Translations under genes and position numbers: made by a program
Origin: Oscillospiraceae bacterium
Lineage (GTDB): Bacteria > Bacillota > Clostridia > Saccharofermentanales > Saccharofermentanaceae
Direction of reading: 5' to 3'
Assembly (NCBI GenBank): GCA_902780785.1
Contig: CACZGS010000004.1
Span: forward strand, 183,037-247,036
Length of the DNA: 64,000 nt
Shown here: piece by piece, positions 33,938 to 42,407 of the stretch
Numbering within the stretch: position 1 is the first letter of the stretch
Layout of the letters: every line of letters begins with the position of its first letter
The notes under the pieces: generated by a model
What the model saw: the letters and a program-made list of their open reading frames with translations, nothing else
The model's database searches: none
What the model was told of the DNA's origin: nothing

Positions 33938-34822
33938 TCAGAAATCAGTAGAACCTGCACCCTTGAGCTTGGACATGTAAGTGTCTGCTGCTGATTCGAT
34001 CAGTTCTTCGATGAGCTTCTCGTTCATGGGAACGGAAACAGGGTTGCATGAAGCGCCGAATGACTTAGCGAAGCTGTTGAGTGTTGTGGGCTTTGAATTG
34101 AGAGAGCCGCCCATGAGGATAAATACGTTCTTGCCGTTTACTTCGACAGTAATTGCAACGTCGCCCTTGAGGCTTTCGAGGATCTCTTCAAAATCAACAT
34201 CCTTAACCTTGCCGTAGAGGCTCAAAAGATCGCCGATATCGTCATTTTCGAGAACGAGCTTTGAGAGCTTTGCAATGTCAACGTGGAATCTGAAGTAGCC
34301 TTCCTTCTTGGAAGAGAAGAACTCCTTGCCTGAGAGGCTCTTCGTGCTGATGTCTGCTTCGTCGAGAAGATCTTCGATAGCATCCATAACGTCTTCTGCA
34401 TAGCCGTCATCCTTAAGTGTCATCTGGAATGCAACTGCACCGTCGACCTCAAGATCAGCGATGTCCTCAGGATCCTTGACTGCATCCTTTGCATCCTCAA
34501 GACCTGTGCACTTAGCAGCAAGTGCGAAAGACTCAACGTCATCAACGTCGATTACGTCTTCAAGCTTAATGCTCTTAAGGAAGCTCTCGAGCTGCTGGGG
34601 ATTATCCTCAATGAAATCCTCGTCTGCAACTGCATAGATACCGTCTTCAAGATCATCCATATCAGGTGAGTCGTCTTCAAGATCATACTCTTCGAGCTTG
34701 AGCTTCTCACATACCTTAACGAACTTGTCTGTTCCGATCGTTGTTGTCTTGCTGCATGCAGCGAGAACTCCTGCGATCATGGCTACTGCCAGCACTAATG
34801 CCATAGCCTTAACTTTCTTCAT
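33938..34822 (-). CDS. acidic lipoprotein, stand-alone relative of the next gene's N-terminal domain
   Basis: A 294-residue lipoprotein with signal peptide and lipobox VLAAC (about residue 22). The mature part is strongly acidic and helical: TDKFVKVCEKLKLEEYDLED, a middle segment GAVAFQMTLKD, then GYFRFHVDIAKLSKLVLEND and GDVAITVEVNGKNVFILMGG. The same blocks occur in order in the first 300 residues of the upstream gene, so these are paralogues. I do not recognise the family. AAGGAGGG lies before the ATG; TATAAT sits about 30 nt upstream on the minus strand (34853-34858). It may act in the same process as the fused sugar-binding version. Confidence 0.75.
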   Translation of the reverse strand: MKKVKAMALVLAVAMIAGVLAACSKTTTIGTDKFVKVCEKLKLEEYDLEDDSPDMDDLEDGIYAVADEDFIEDNPQQLESFLKSIKLEDVIDVDDVESFALAAKCTGLEDAKDAVKDPEDIADLEVDGAVAFQMTLKDDGYAEDVMDAIEDLLDEADISTKSLSGKEFFSSKKEGYFRFHVDIAKLSKLVLENDDIGDLLSLYGKVKDVDFEEILESLKGDVAITVEVNGKNVFILMGGSLNSKPTTLNSFAKSFGASCNPVSVPMNEKLIEELIESAADTYMSKLKGAGSTDF

Positions 34823-34883
34823 AATAAAGACCCTCCTTTTGGGAATACACGCATTATACTACAAATCATATAATTTTGACTTA

Positions 34884-36824
34884 TTAATATCCTATCTGGT
34901 CATCTGTGTAATATCCGCTGTCGATAAGTATCGTCCTGTAATTATCGGCCGTAACGAATATCGGTGCACAAAGATAAGACGGAACGTCTTTCTTTCCGTT
35001 GTTGTATGTCACAGTATCGTTGACATCGACAGTCTGGTCGTTCATTACCTGGGACACCATGACAACAGTCTGAGATACAAGGGTTCTCGTATCCTTGAAT
35101 ACGGACATGGCCTGCTTGCCTGCGATAATGTACTTAACACTGAGTATGTCGCAGTCCTGACCCGTGACGATCGGGTAATTGCCATCGTAGAACTTATTCA
35201 GTGCGTTTATGACACCGCAGGCAGTGGAGTCATTCGAACAAAGCCATGCATCGATCTTTGTTCCGTTCGGATAATAAGCAGCGAGAATGTTCTCGGCTCT
35301 GGCCTGGGCAGTCTCCGTTTTCCAGGAGTCGGTGGCAACATCCTTGAAATCTGTCTGGCCTGAAAGCACTTTAAGCTTGCCGGAATCAATATAAGGCTTG
35401 ATCACATCCATCGCGCCCGAATAGAATAATGCCGCATTATTGTCAGTAGGATCGCCTGCCGTGATCTCAATGTTATAAGTTCCGTTGCCGTTAACAAGAT
35501 CGAGCGCTTCAACGATATATCTTCCCTGGAGCTGTCCGACCATGTAATTATCGAAAGTAGCGTAGTAGTCAACGGCTTCCGTATTGAAAATGAGGCGGTC
35601 ATAAGCAATGACGGTGACATCCTTTGCTTTGGCATTTTCGAGCACCTGTACAAGTGAACTGGATTCAATGGCAGCGACAACGAGCACATCGCAGCCGGAA
35701 TTGATCATGTTCTGGATCTGCTGGACCTGGGTATCTACCCGGTTTCCTGCGTACTGAAGATCGACCGTGTAGCCGAGAGCTTCAAGCTCGTCCTTCATGT
35801 TACTGCCGTCATCATACCATCTCATGAGGTCCTTGGTAGGCATTGAGATACCGACCTTGCCGGATCCCTTAATGCCCCTGGTGTCAGGCTTATTGTCGGT
35901 CTTGTCGGTTTTGTCGGTCTTATCTGTCTTGTCTGTCTTGTCAGGATTTACGATCTTGTCCGTGATCGTCTTTTTCGTGTTCCTGACCTTTGAAAGGTAT
36001 TTAACGTACGTGCCGACAAGATCTGTCAAGTCGTCAGCGACGTCCTCATTCATCGGCAGCGACATCGGATCGTTTGCAAGGCCGAAAGCCTTAACGAAGT
36101 CCTTATAGACCTTCTTCTCTGAATTGACTGCACCGCCTGCGAAGATAAAGACGTTTGAGCCCTTGATCTCGACGGAGAGCGCGATGTCACCCTTGAGGTT
36201 TTCCAGCGTGTCTTCGAGGTCGACATCGTACTTGTTCTTCATGGAATCCATCAGGTCATCGTCATCTAAGATCATCTGGCAGAGCTGCTCAATATCGATG
36301 TGCAGTCTCAGGTAGCCTTCATTCTTGGAAACATAGTATTCCTTGGATGAGAGCTTCTTTGTCTTGATGTTGACCTTCTTAAGGATGTTCTCGACACCCT
36401 TCATGAACTCCTCAGCCTTGTCCTTCTGGCCGAAATTCATCTGAAAAGCAAAAGCTCCGTCGAGCTCCGCATCTTCAAGATCGTCCAGATCCTTGAGGTC
36501 ATCATAACCTGCGCACTTGCCCGCAAATGATACCGACACGATATCATCGGATTCAAATGCTTTCGAGAGCTTCGTGAGCTCAAGATAAGTGTCGAGGACC
36601 TTCGAGTAGCCTTCGATGAGTTCTTCGTCGCCGGAGAAACAGAAACCGTCTTCGATGTTCTCTTCGATCTCGTCGAGTTCATCGATATCAAGCTCCGTAA
36701 GCTTCAGCTTTCCGCACGCTTTGACGAACTTGTCCTGGTTCATGCCCGTTGTCTTGCTGCAACCGGCAAGGACGCCGATCAGCATTACGGCCGCAAGCAG
36801 GACTGACAGCAGTTTTTTCTTCAT
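34884..36824 (-). CDS. acidic lipoprotein domain fused to a ChvE-type sugar-binding protein
   Basis: A 646-residue lipoprotein (lipobox VLAGC, about residue 22). Residues about 25-290 match the stand-alone lipoprotein next door. Then comes a (Thr-Asp-Lys)n linker of five to six repeats, then a type I periplasmic sugar-binding domain (about 325-646): KVGISMPTKDLMRWYDDGSN, then GCDVLVVAAIESSS, VIAYDRLI, ITAGDPTDNNA, WLCSNDSTACGVINAL and VTGQDCD. These loops match the multiple-sugar/xylose binding group (ChvE, XylF). No permease, ATPase or sensor kinase gene lies nearby, so the usual transport partner is missing or remote. AAGGGG eight bases before the ATG fixes the start. Confidence 0.85.
   Translation of the reverse strand: MKKKLLSVLLAAVMLIGVLAGCSKTTGMNQDKFVKACGKLKLTELDIDELDEIEENIEDGFCFSGDEELIEGYSKVLDTYLELTKLSKAFESDDIVSVSFAGKCAGYDDLKDLDDLEDAELDGAFAFQMNFGQKDKAEEFMKGVENILKKVNIKTKKLSSKEYYVSKNEGYLRLHIDIEQLCQMILDDDDLMDSMKNKYDVDLEDTLENLKGDIALSVEIKGSNVFIFAGGAVNSEKKVYKDFVKAFGLANDPMSLPMNEDVADDLTDLVGTYVKYLSKVRNTKKTITDKIVNPDKTDKTDKTDKTDKTDNKPDTRGIKGSGKVGISMPTKDLMRWYDDGSNMKDELEALGYTVDLQYAGNRVDTQVQQIQNMINSGCDVLVVAAIESSSLVQVLENAKAKDVTVIAYDRLIFNTEAVDYYATFDNYMVGQLQGRYIVEALDLVNGNGTYNIEITAGDPTDNNAALFYSGAMDVIKPYIDSGKLKVLSGQTDFKDVATDSWKTETAQARAENILAAYYPNGTKIDAWLCSNDSTACGVINALNKFYDGNYPIVTGQDCDILSVKYIIAGKQAMSVFKDTRTLVSQTVVMVSQVMNDQTVDVNDTVTYNNGKKDVPSYLCAPIFVTADNYRTILIDSGYYTDDQIGY
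35890..35945 (-). repeat. coding minisatellite, about six 9-nt units (Thr-Asp-Lys)
   Basis: Nine-base units of the type CTTGTCGGT repeat in frame inside the fusion gene and code the flexible (TDK)n linker between the two domains. Likely to vary in copy number between strains. Confidence 0.85.
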
Positions 36825-36879
36825 GATCCATACCCCTTCCTTATAGAGATACCCGAATTTTATCATAGAACATTTACTT

Positions 36880-36909
36880 TTGACTTGTTCTATATGCGCG
36901 GAGTATTAT
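36880..36909 (+). promoter_or_regulatory. sigma-A-type promoter of the NSS transporter
   Basis: TTGACT, 18-nt spacer, TATTAT, 29 nt before the ATG. It is one of few promoters here with a good -35. Confidence 0.6.
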
Positions 36910-36937
36910 TATCTTTGTGCAGAGGGGGTGTTATCAC

Positions 36938-38476
36938 ATGCGCGAAAAATGGTCATCAAGATCAGCTTTTATTCTGGCAGCAATCGGATCTGCCGTAGGT
37001 TTGGGAAATGCCTGGAGATTTCCGGGATTAGCCGCTAAGTACGGCGGCGGTGCTTTCCTTTTTGTTTATCTCATCGCAATGCTCATTATCGGCATTCCGC
37101 TTCTCATGATGGAGATCTCTGTCGCAAGATACACGAGACAGGGTGCGCCCGGTTCAATGCGTGCGTTAAACAAGAAGACTGAAGGTATCGGCTGGCTCGC
37201 AGTATCTAACGGTATCGGTATCTCTATCTATTACGCAGCGGTTTTCGCATGGGTCATATTGATGTTCGTCCTGAGCTACAAGTTCTTCGGCATGAGCGGC
37301 AACACAGAAGCTGCAAGCGGCCTCTGGGCTGAGACCATCAAGACCACCGGCACGACTTCCGGCTTTACCACGATCTCCTGGCCCGTCGTAGGCTGCCTCA
37401 TCGCAGCATGGGCTCTCTGCTATCTCTGCATCAGGAACGGCACGACCACAGTAGGAAAAGTCGTTAAATATACTGTATCTCTCCCTGTCATCTGCCTGCT
37501 CATCATGGCGATCCGCGGAGTCATGATGCCCGGCGCAATGGCAGGACTTGCAAAACTCTTCATTCCTGACTGGACAGCTCTTGCCGACTCCAATCTCTGG
37601 GTAGACGCTATCGGCCAGGTATTCTATTCACTCTCAACATCAATGGCGATCATGTTCGCTTACGGTTCATTCCTCGATAAGGAATCCAATATCGTGATCG
37701 ACACGATCATCATCTCTTTCTCTGACATGTTCATCAGCATCCTTGCAGGCGTCGTTATGTTCACGACAATGGCAGGCGTCGGAATGCTTGGTGACATGTC
37801 CGCTTCAGGTATCGCAACAGCATTCATCATCTATCCTCAGGCAATCGTACAGATCTCGGGAAGCCCTGTCTTCAACATGATCTTCGCGTTCATCTTCTAT
37901 TTCTGCCTGATCACTCTTGCGATCGACTCGCTGTTCTCCATCATCGAAGGCATCTCTACAGCTGTCTCCGATAAGTTCAAGCTCAGCAAGAAGAAGACGA
38001 CACTTATCATCTGCCTTGTTGAAGGCATTATCAGCCTCATCTACGTAACAGGTGCAGGCCTTGCGGTCCTCGACATCGTTGACTACTTCATCAACAGCTA
38101 CACACTCATCATCACAGGTATCCTCGAGATGGTCGCTGCAGGCTGGTTCTTCAAGACAACGAAGATCCTCGATGAGCTCAACCGCAATACCGGCAAGTTC
38201 AAGATGCCCAAATGGTGGTTCATCCCTTCCATCAAGGTCGTCTCACCGATTGTCCTCATCGGTCTCTTTGTCTGGAACCTTGTAAACCTCTTCAAGGGCG
38301 GCGGCATCTACGGCGCTGCTGACGGCTACGCGCTTTGGGCCAACATCATCTTCGGATGGGGCGTCGTTGTCCTGATCCTCTGCTCCGGCCTGATCGTAAA
38401 ACTCATCGTAAAGATCAAGTCTGCCAAGGGTTATGTGGAAGATTCCAAATCATGGGATGAACTCGGTGAGAACTGA
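36938..38476 (+). CDS. sodium-dependent amino-acid transporter, NSS (SNF) family
   Basis: A 512-residue transporter with 11-12 helices. Helix 1 has the family signature ILAAIGSAVGLGNAWRFPG (about residues 12-30), with Gly and Asn in the unwound sodium/substrate site; the outer loop then follows LLMMEISVARY. Helix 6 region FYSLSTSMAIMFAYGSFLD is also typical. It takes up amino acids or related amines with sodium, as in LeuT and MhsT; substrate not predictable. GAGGGGG before the ATG sets the start. Single-gene unit with its own promoter and terminator. Confidence 0.93.
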   Translation: MREKWSSRSAFILAAIGSAVGLGNAWRFPGLAAKYGGGAFLFVYLIAMLIIGIPLLMMEISVARYTRQGAPGSMRALNKKTEGIGWLAVSNGIGISIYYAAVFAWVILMFVLSYKFFGMSGNTEAASGLWAETIKTTGTTSGFTTISWPVVGCLIAAWALCYLCIRNGTTTVGKVVKYTVSLPVICLLIMAIRGVMMPGAMAGLAKLFIPDWTALADSNLWVDAIGQVFYSLSTSMAIMFAYGSFLDKESNIVIDTIIISFSDMFISILAGVVMFTTMAGVGMLGDMSASGIATAFIIYPQAIVQISGSPVFNMIFAFIFYFCLITLAIDSLFSIIEGISTAVSDKFKLSKKKTTLIICLVEGIISLIYVTGAGLAVLDIVDYFINSYTLIITGILEMVAAGWFFKTTKILDELNRNTGKFKMPKWWFIPSIKVVSPIVLIGLFVWNLVNLFKGGGIYGAADGYALWANIIFGWGVVVLILCSGLIVKLIVKIKSAKGYVEDSKSWDELGEN

Positions 38477-38495
38477 TAGTATTACTGCTTGATTT

Positions 38496-38524
38496 AAAGG
38501 CGCTCCTGAAGGGGCGCCTTTTTA
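38496..38524 (+). terminator. intrinsic terminator of the NSS gene
   Basis: AAAGGCGC pairs with GCGCCTTT across a short internal loop, followed by a T-run. Confidence 0.85.
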
Positions 38525-38544
38525 TTGGTCTCGGCTTTTCGCGC

Positions 38545-38649
38545 TGTTGCAAAAATGTTGCAGAATATGACCCCTCAACTTGCAACAAATCATGCAAAAA
38601 GCCCCGTGTTGCAAAATTTGTTGCAGAAATAGGCCCGAAATCTGCAACA
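38545..38649. repeat. family A repeat, copy A1 (two 43-nt units, period 62)
   Basis: Word F (TGTTGCA) at 38545, 38556, 38607 and 38619; inverted word R (TGCAACA) at 38581 and 38643. Order F-F-R, F-F-R. Each unit is 43 nt and the second copies the first with exact geometry. F2 and R can form a 7-bp stem. It lies in the 330-nt gap between the NSS terminator and the nuclease-like gene; the rest of that gap up to the promoter is A/T rich with no other feature seen. Confidence 0.9.
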
Positions 38650-38764
38650 TTTGAGCACTGTTTGGAAAATAGATTGTAGTAATTATATTTGTTTTTTCTT
38701 TCGCGCTCGAAAAGCCTTTTCTCACGCTTTTTCCTTGTAGGGTTTTGTCGTGTTTTGTAATAAT

Positions 38765-38800
38765 TTGTCGGGTAAAACCGACAAGCGTTCCCCTTATAAT
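38765..38800 (+). promoter_or_regulatory. operator-like inverted repeat and leaderless promoter
   Basis: TTGTCGG, 6-nt loop, CCGACAA (38765-38784) is followed by TATAAT at 38795-38800. The ATG of the nuclease-like gene begins 7 nt after the TATAAT, exactly where transcription should start, so the mRNA is probably leaderless. The inverted repeat covers the -35 position, a usual place for a repressor site. Confidence 0.6.
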
Positions 38801-38806
38801 CCAGCC

Positions 38807-39607
38807 ATGGAATACTTGGATAAATACATACCAAAAGAGCTCCTTGCTCTTAAGATAAACTACTGCAAAAAGAGGCTTCGTGAGTTGCCCATGGTTTATG
38901 TGGCTAAAGAAAAGATTAGAGGGATTCAAGTCGTCAGGATAAAAAGTGAGAACCACAGATATAAACAAGATTCCGCTAAAGGCCAGAAGCTTTATGAAGC
39001 AATGCTCGAGCGCGAAGACCTGGAACGGCAGCTCAAGATCTATGAGGCTATCTGGGACTACTATTACAGAACCCCTCCCCCGGTATACGATCCGCCAAAA
39101 ATAGCGAGGACATTGATAACCAGTACTAAAGAAACGCTGGTAATGGACAAAGCTTTTTTCGACAGCCTGAAAAATGATGCCAATACCAACTATCCCAAAC
39201 CGATGATCTATTCATTTAACGGGATCCAATACCGTTCCACTTTCGAAAAAGAAGCTGCGATGTATTACACGGAAATGGATATACCTTTCAAGTATGAACC
39301 TGAGTTGTATTTGTATGGGACGAAAAAACCTCAGTTTCCGGATTTTGTTTTATATATTCCGGAACTAGATACATGCAAGATTCATGAGCATCTGGGATTA
39401 ATGAACTACTTGAGTTACAGCCGTGAGCTAAAGTTCAAATGCAGTACGTTCATAGATGCAGGTTTGCTCCTTGACCAGGACGTTTTCTTCACGTACAGCG
39501 ATGAGGATAGACCTCTTGATATGAGGTATTTGGCGGCCAAGATCAATACTTCAATCTTCGGAAGTTTGGTGTGCAGTAACGATTGGATAGAAAATATAAA
39601 CAGTTAA
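38807..39607 (+). CDS. PD-(D/E)XK nuclease-like protein
   Basis: A 266-residue cytoplasmic protein. The N-terminal half is charged and helical (a coiled coil around KRLRELPMVYVAKEK to LEREDLERQLKIYEAIWDYY). The C-terminal half has the order of a restriction-endonuclease-like fold: YRSTFEKEAAMYYTEM (Glu in the first helix), FPDFVLYIPEL (the PD motif) and KIHEHLGLMNYLSYS (ExH/ExK-like, as in relatives reading YWEHFG). Catalytic Asp and Glu seem intact; Lys is replaced by His, as in several family members. The start is the ATG placed 7 nt after TATAAT, without Shine-Dalgarno. It is A/T richer than its neighbours and flanked by repeat copies A1 and A2. Mobile-element or defence role is possible, not shown. 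Confidence 0.65.
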   Translation: MEYLDKYIPKELLALKINYCKKRLRELPMVYVAKEKIRGIQVVRIKSENHRYKQDSAKGQKLYEAMLEREDLERQLKIYEAIWDYYYRTPPPVYDPPKIARTLITSTKETLVMDKAFFDSLKNDANTNYPKPMIYSFNGIQYRSTFEKEAAMYYTEMDIPFKYEPELYLYGTKKPQFPDFVLYIPELDTCKIHEHLGLMNYLSYSRELKFKCSTFIDAGLLLDQDVFFTYSDEDRPLDMRYLAAKINTSIFGSLVCSNDWIENINS

Positions 39608-39623
39608 TCGAGGCTTTTAGCGC

Positions 39624-39740
39624 TGTTGCAAAAATGTTGCAGAATATGGCCCCTAAACTTGCAACAAATCATGCAAAAAGCCCCGTGTTGCAAAAAATGT
39701 TGCAGATATTGGCTCAAAATCTGCAACACCAGATGCAACA
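39624..39740. repeat. family A repeat, copy A2 (plus one extra R word)
   Basis: F at 39624, 39635, 39686 and 39698; R at 39660 and 39722, with a further TGCAACA at 39734. Spacing is identical to A1, and the sequence is about 90 percent the same, including GGCTTTT upstream. It sits directly behind the nuclease-like gene in the same orientation as A1. No hairpin terminator is visible in the gap up to 39849, so A2 may serve as the 3' end. Confidence 0.9.
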
Positions 39741-39849
39741 GAGCCCGCGCCCCCAAAATCCACCCTTTACTTTGATTTTCAAATCTTGTTGTATAATGGA
39801 CGGGACGAAGCAAACAATAAGGGTGTCTGTATAGGGGTGGCAGGATCGT

Positions 39850-41013
39850 ATGAATATAACGATCATATGCGATGTGCTTGGTGAGGCGAACAACGGCACG
39901 AGCGTCGCAGCTTACAATCTTATAAATCACTTGAAGTCGCAGGGGCATAATGTCACTGTTGTCTGTTGCGACGCTGATAAGAAGGGCAAGAGCGGTTTCC
40001 GCATCGTGCCTACCCTTGATCTGGGTCCCCTCATAAATGCTGCACTTGCAAGGAATGAAGTCGTGCCGGCAAAGGCCGATGCGAAGATCCTTGAAGATGC
40101 GATCAAAGGCGCTGACGTTGTGCATCTGCTGATGCCTTTCCCTTTGGCCTGGAAGGCTATTCCAATATGCGAAAAGTACGGCATTCCGATGACGTCGAGC
40201 TTCCACGTTCAGGCGGAGAATTTCACGTGCCATATCGGTCTCATGAAGTCGAGTCTTGCGACGAAGGAAGTATACAGATATTTCTACAGGAAGGTATACA
40301 GCCACTGCGCGATGACGCACTATCCGACGGAGTTCATCAAGGAAGATTTTGAGAGCAATGTCAAAAAGAGCGTGCCGTCAAAGGTAATATCAAACGGCGT
40401 TTCAGAGTACTTTTTCGAGCCCGCGCCGGTGGAAGCTGTTAATAAGCAGAAGAAGAGAAATCACGATAAATTCACGATCGTTGTTGTCGGAAGGTATTCT
40501 TCCGAGAAGGCCCAGCAGGTCCTGATCAAGGCGATCGCGAAGTCAAAATATAAGGACAGGATCAAGCTCATCATGGCAGGCGAAGGCCCTAAAGGCAAGA
40601 GCTACAGGCGCCTTGCGAGAAGGAACGGTGTCGACTGCGAGATGCGTTTCATCGAGCACAATGAGCTTAAGGAAGTCCTCAATGCGGCCGATCTTTACGT
40701 GCATACGGCATATGTCGAGCTCGAATCGATCGCGTGCCTCGAGGCAATAGTTACGGGCCTTGTGCCTATCATCTGCAATTCAAAGAGGAGTGCCGCGAGG
40801 TTCTTTGCAAAGGACGACAGATGCCTTTACAGGAAGTGGGATTCCGAAGATCTGAAGAATAAGATCGAATATTTCATGGATAATCCGGACGAGCTCGAGA
40901 TCTGCAAGGCAAAGTACCGTACGCAGGCAAACGTCTCAAGGCTCGGCGAGTGCATGAATAAGATGGAACAGATGCTCGAGGAAGCTGCAGGTACACGCGA
41001 AAAAGAGGCATAA
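39850..41013 (+). CDS. GT4-family glycosyltransferase
   Basis: A 387-residue cytosolic or peripheral GT-B enzyme. N-terminal fold: MNITIICDVLGEANNGTSVA with the Gly-rich donor loop, ADVVHLLMPFPLAW. C-terminal fold: FTIVVVGRYSSEKAQQVLI, then KLIMAGEGPKGKSYRRLA and the donor motif VELESIACLEAIVTGLVPI, where Glu residues bind the nucleotide sugar. It resembles diacylglycerol glucosyltransferases and phosphatidylinositol mannosyltransferases. With the acyltransferase gene 3 nt downstream, a glycolipid or lipoteichoic-acid anchor pathway is likely (inference). It starts near the weak site GGGTGG, with the preceding repeat close by. Confidence 0.88.
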   Translation: MNITIICDVLGEANNGTSVAAYNLINHLKSQGHNVTVVCCDADKKGKSGFRIVPTLDLGPLINAALARNEVVPAKADAKILEDAIKGADVVHLLMPFPLAWKAIPICEKYGIPMTSSFHVQAENFTCHIGLMKSSLATKEVYRYFYRKVYSHCAMTHYPTEFIKEDFESNVKKSVPSKVISNGVSEYFFEPAPVEAVNKQKKRNHDKFTIVVVGRYSSEKAQQVLIKAIAKSKYKDRIKLIMAGEGPKGKSYRRLARRNGVDCEMRFIEHNELKEVLNAADLYVHTAYVELESIACLEAIVTGLVPIICNSKRSAARFFAKDDRCLYRKWDSEDLKNKIEYFMDNPDELEICKAKYRTQANVSRLGECMNKMEQMLEEAAGTREKEA

Positions 41014-41016
41014 GTC

Positions 41017-41808
41017 ATGAAAGAGCGCACGATCTATTATTCCGACCTTCTTAATGACGATTTCGCCGGCACGGATATCAACACGGTCAAGCTTCCCGCT
41101 GACTATAAATATTTCCCGAAGACCGCCATCAGGCGCGGGTTTGCAGGCGGACTGAATTTTGCGGTATCGCCTCTGATCCTTCTGCTCCAGCAGGCTGTTT
41201 ACGGCGAGAAGATCGTCGGCAGAGAGAAGCTTAAGGGCTACAGGAAAGACGGTTTCTTTCTCTACGGCAATCACACGAGGACCATGGGCGACGCTTACTG
41301 CCCCAACCTCCTCGCGTTCCCAAAGAAGGCTTATATTGTCGCGAGCGCGGACTGTTTCTCGATCAAGGGCATCAGAAGAGTCGTTGAGGACTTAGGCGGC
41401 ATCGCGCTCCCCAACGATCCGAAGGGCTTTAAGAACTATTCCCAGGCAATGAAGCAACACGCGGACGAGGGCCACATCATTACGCTCTATCCTGAAGCGC
41501 ATATCTGGCCACAGTATACGGGTATCCGCCCCTTTAAGCCTGCGACACTGCATTACCCTGCCGAATCCGGCAAGCCCGTGTTCACCTTCACGACCACATG
41601 GCAAAAGCGCAAGATCCTGCCCGGCGCGAGGACGGTCGTTTATGTTGACGGTCCCTTCATTCCGGACATGAACCTGCCGATGGACAAGCGCAAGGAGGTC
41701 TTGAGAGACCAGACGCTTGAGGCCATGACAGAGCGCGCGAAAAACAGTAATTACGAGAAGATCCACTATGTTTACAGGCCGAAGGACGACGACGGCCCGG
41801 AAAAATAA
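41017..41808 (+). CDS. lysophospholipid acyltransferase-like protein (PlsC family)
   Basis: A 263-residue acyltransferase. Motif I reads GNHTRTMGDA (NHxxxxD-like: His and Asp kept, residues about 85-94), motif II region KKAYIVASADCF, and motif III/IV ITLYPEAHIWP in place of FPEGTRS. It transfers acyl chains to a glycerophosphate or glycolipid at the membrane face; the variant PEAH motif marks a divergent subgroup. It lies 3 nt behind the glycosyltransferase and before two CmpB-type membrane proteins, forming a lipid/envelope cluster. A helix around residues 40-60 may touch the membrane. Confidence 0.85.
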   Translation: MKERTIYYSDLLNDDFAGTDINTVKLPADYKYFPKTAIRRGFAGGLNFAVSPLILLLQQAVYGEKIVGREKLKGYRKDGFFLYGNHTRTMGDAYCPNLLAFPKKAYIVASADCFSIKGIRRVVEDLGGIALPNDPKGFKNYSQAMKQHADEGHIITLYPEAHIWPQYTGIRPFKPATLHYPAESGKPVFTFTTTWQKRKILPGARTVVYVDGPFIPDMNLPMDKRKEVLRDQTLEAMTERAKNSNYEKIHYVYRPKDDDGPEK

Positions 41809-41839
41809 GACGACCCCACACATGCATAAGGAACACCAC

Positions 41840-42364
41840 TTGAGCAAGACTCCCGCCAAAAAGCTTATCCCGCTACTCCTGCTGACATTTACGCTGGCAG
41901 GCGTGATCGGCTTTATCTATGAGACCGTCTGCGTCTATATCAGCTTCGGCGAGTTCTATAAGCGCGGCACGACTTACGGTCCGTGGATCCCGATCTACGG
42001 CTTCGGCGCGCTCCTGGTCTTCGCGCTGACGGCAAAGTTCCGTAAGAAGCCCTGGCTGGTCTTCCTGATCGCATGTTTCTTCTGCGGACTGCTCGAGCTC
42101 GTGAGCGGATATGTCATCGACAAATTCTTCCATCTGAGACTCTGGGATTACACGGGTGTCATGCTCAGCTGGGGCAACGTGAACGGGTATATCTGCGCGA
42201 GATCGGTCATCACGTGGGGCATCTTCGGCCTGATCGAGATGTACGGCCTGGTGCCGCTCGAAGAGAAGTTCCAAAAGAGGTTCCCAAAGGCATTTAACAT
42301 TGTTACAATCGCTCTATTCGGGCTGTTTGCGCTCGACATAGTGCTCAGTCTTACGATAAAATAA
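41840..42364 (+). CDS. CmpB/DUF1113-type membrane protein (copy 1)
   Basis: A 174-residue protein with five to six helices of the putative ABC-transporter type IV (ABC_trans_CmpB) family. Signature blocks are VIGFIYETVCVYISFGEFYKR, GPWIPIYGFGALLV and LRLWDYTGVMLSWGNVNGYI. The function of the family is not established. TTG at 41840 with AAGGA seven bases upstream is preferred; ATG at 41822 would add six residues but lacks a ribosome site. The paralogue follows 44 nt downstream. Both come after the acyltransferase gene and probably share its transcript. Confidence 0.85.
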   Translation: MSKTPAKKLIPLLLLTFTLAGVIGFIYETVCVYISFGEFYKRGTTYGPWIPIYGFGALLVFALTAKFRKKPWLVFLIACFFCGLLELVSGYVIDKFFHLRLWDYTGVMLSWGNVNGYICARSVITWGIFGLIEMYGLVPLEEKFQKRFPKAFNIVTIALFGLFALDIVLSLTIK

Positions 42365-42407
42365 ACCACCAAAAAAGGGCCAAATTTCCGCCAAAAGGAG
42401 ACTATTA

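Noticed and set aside
35890..35945. Frameshift or assembly artefact in the 9-nt repeats
   Set aside because: Units are multiples of three and the sugar-binding domain stays in frame with complete motifs.
38545..38649. Family A as an ordinary intrinsic terminator
   Set aside because: The stem is only 7 bp without T-tract and A1 follows an already strong terminator, so termination alone does not explain it.
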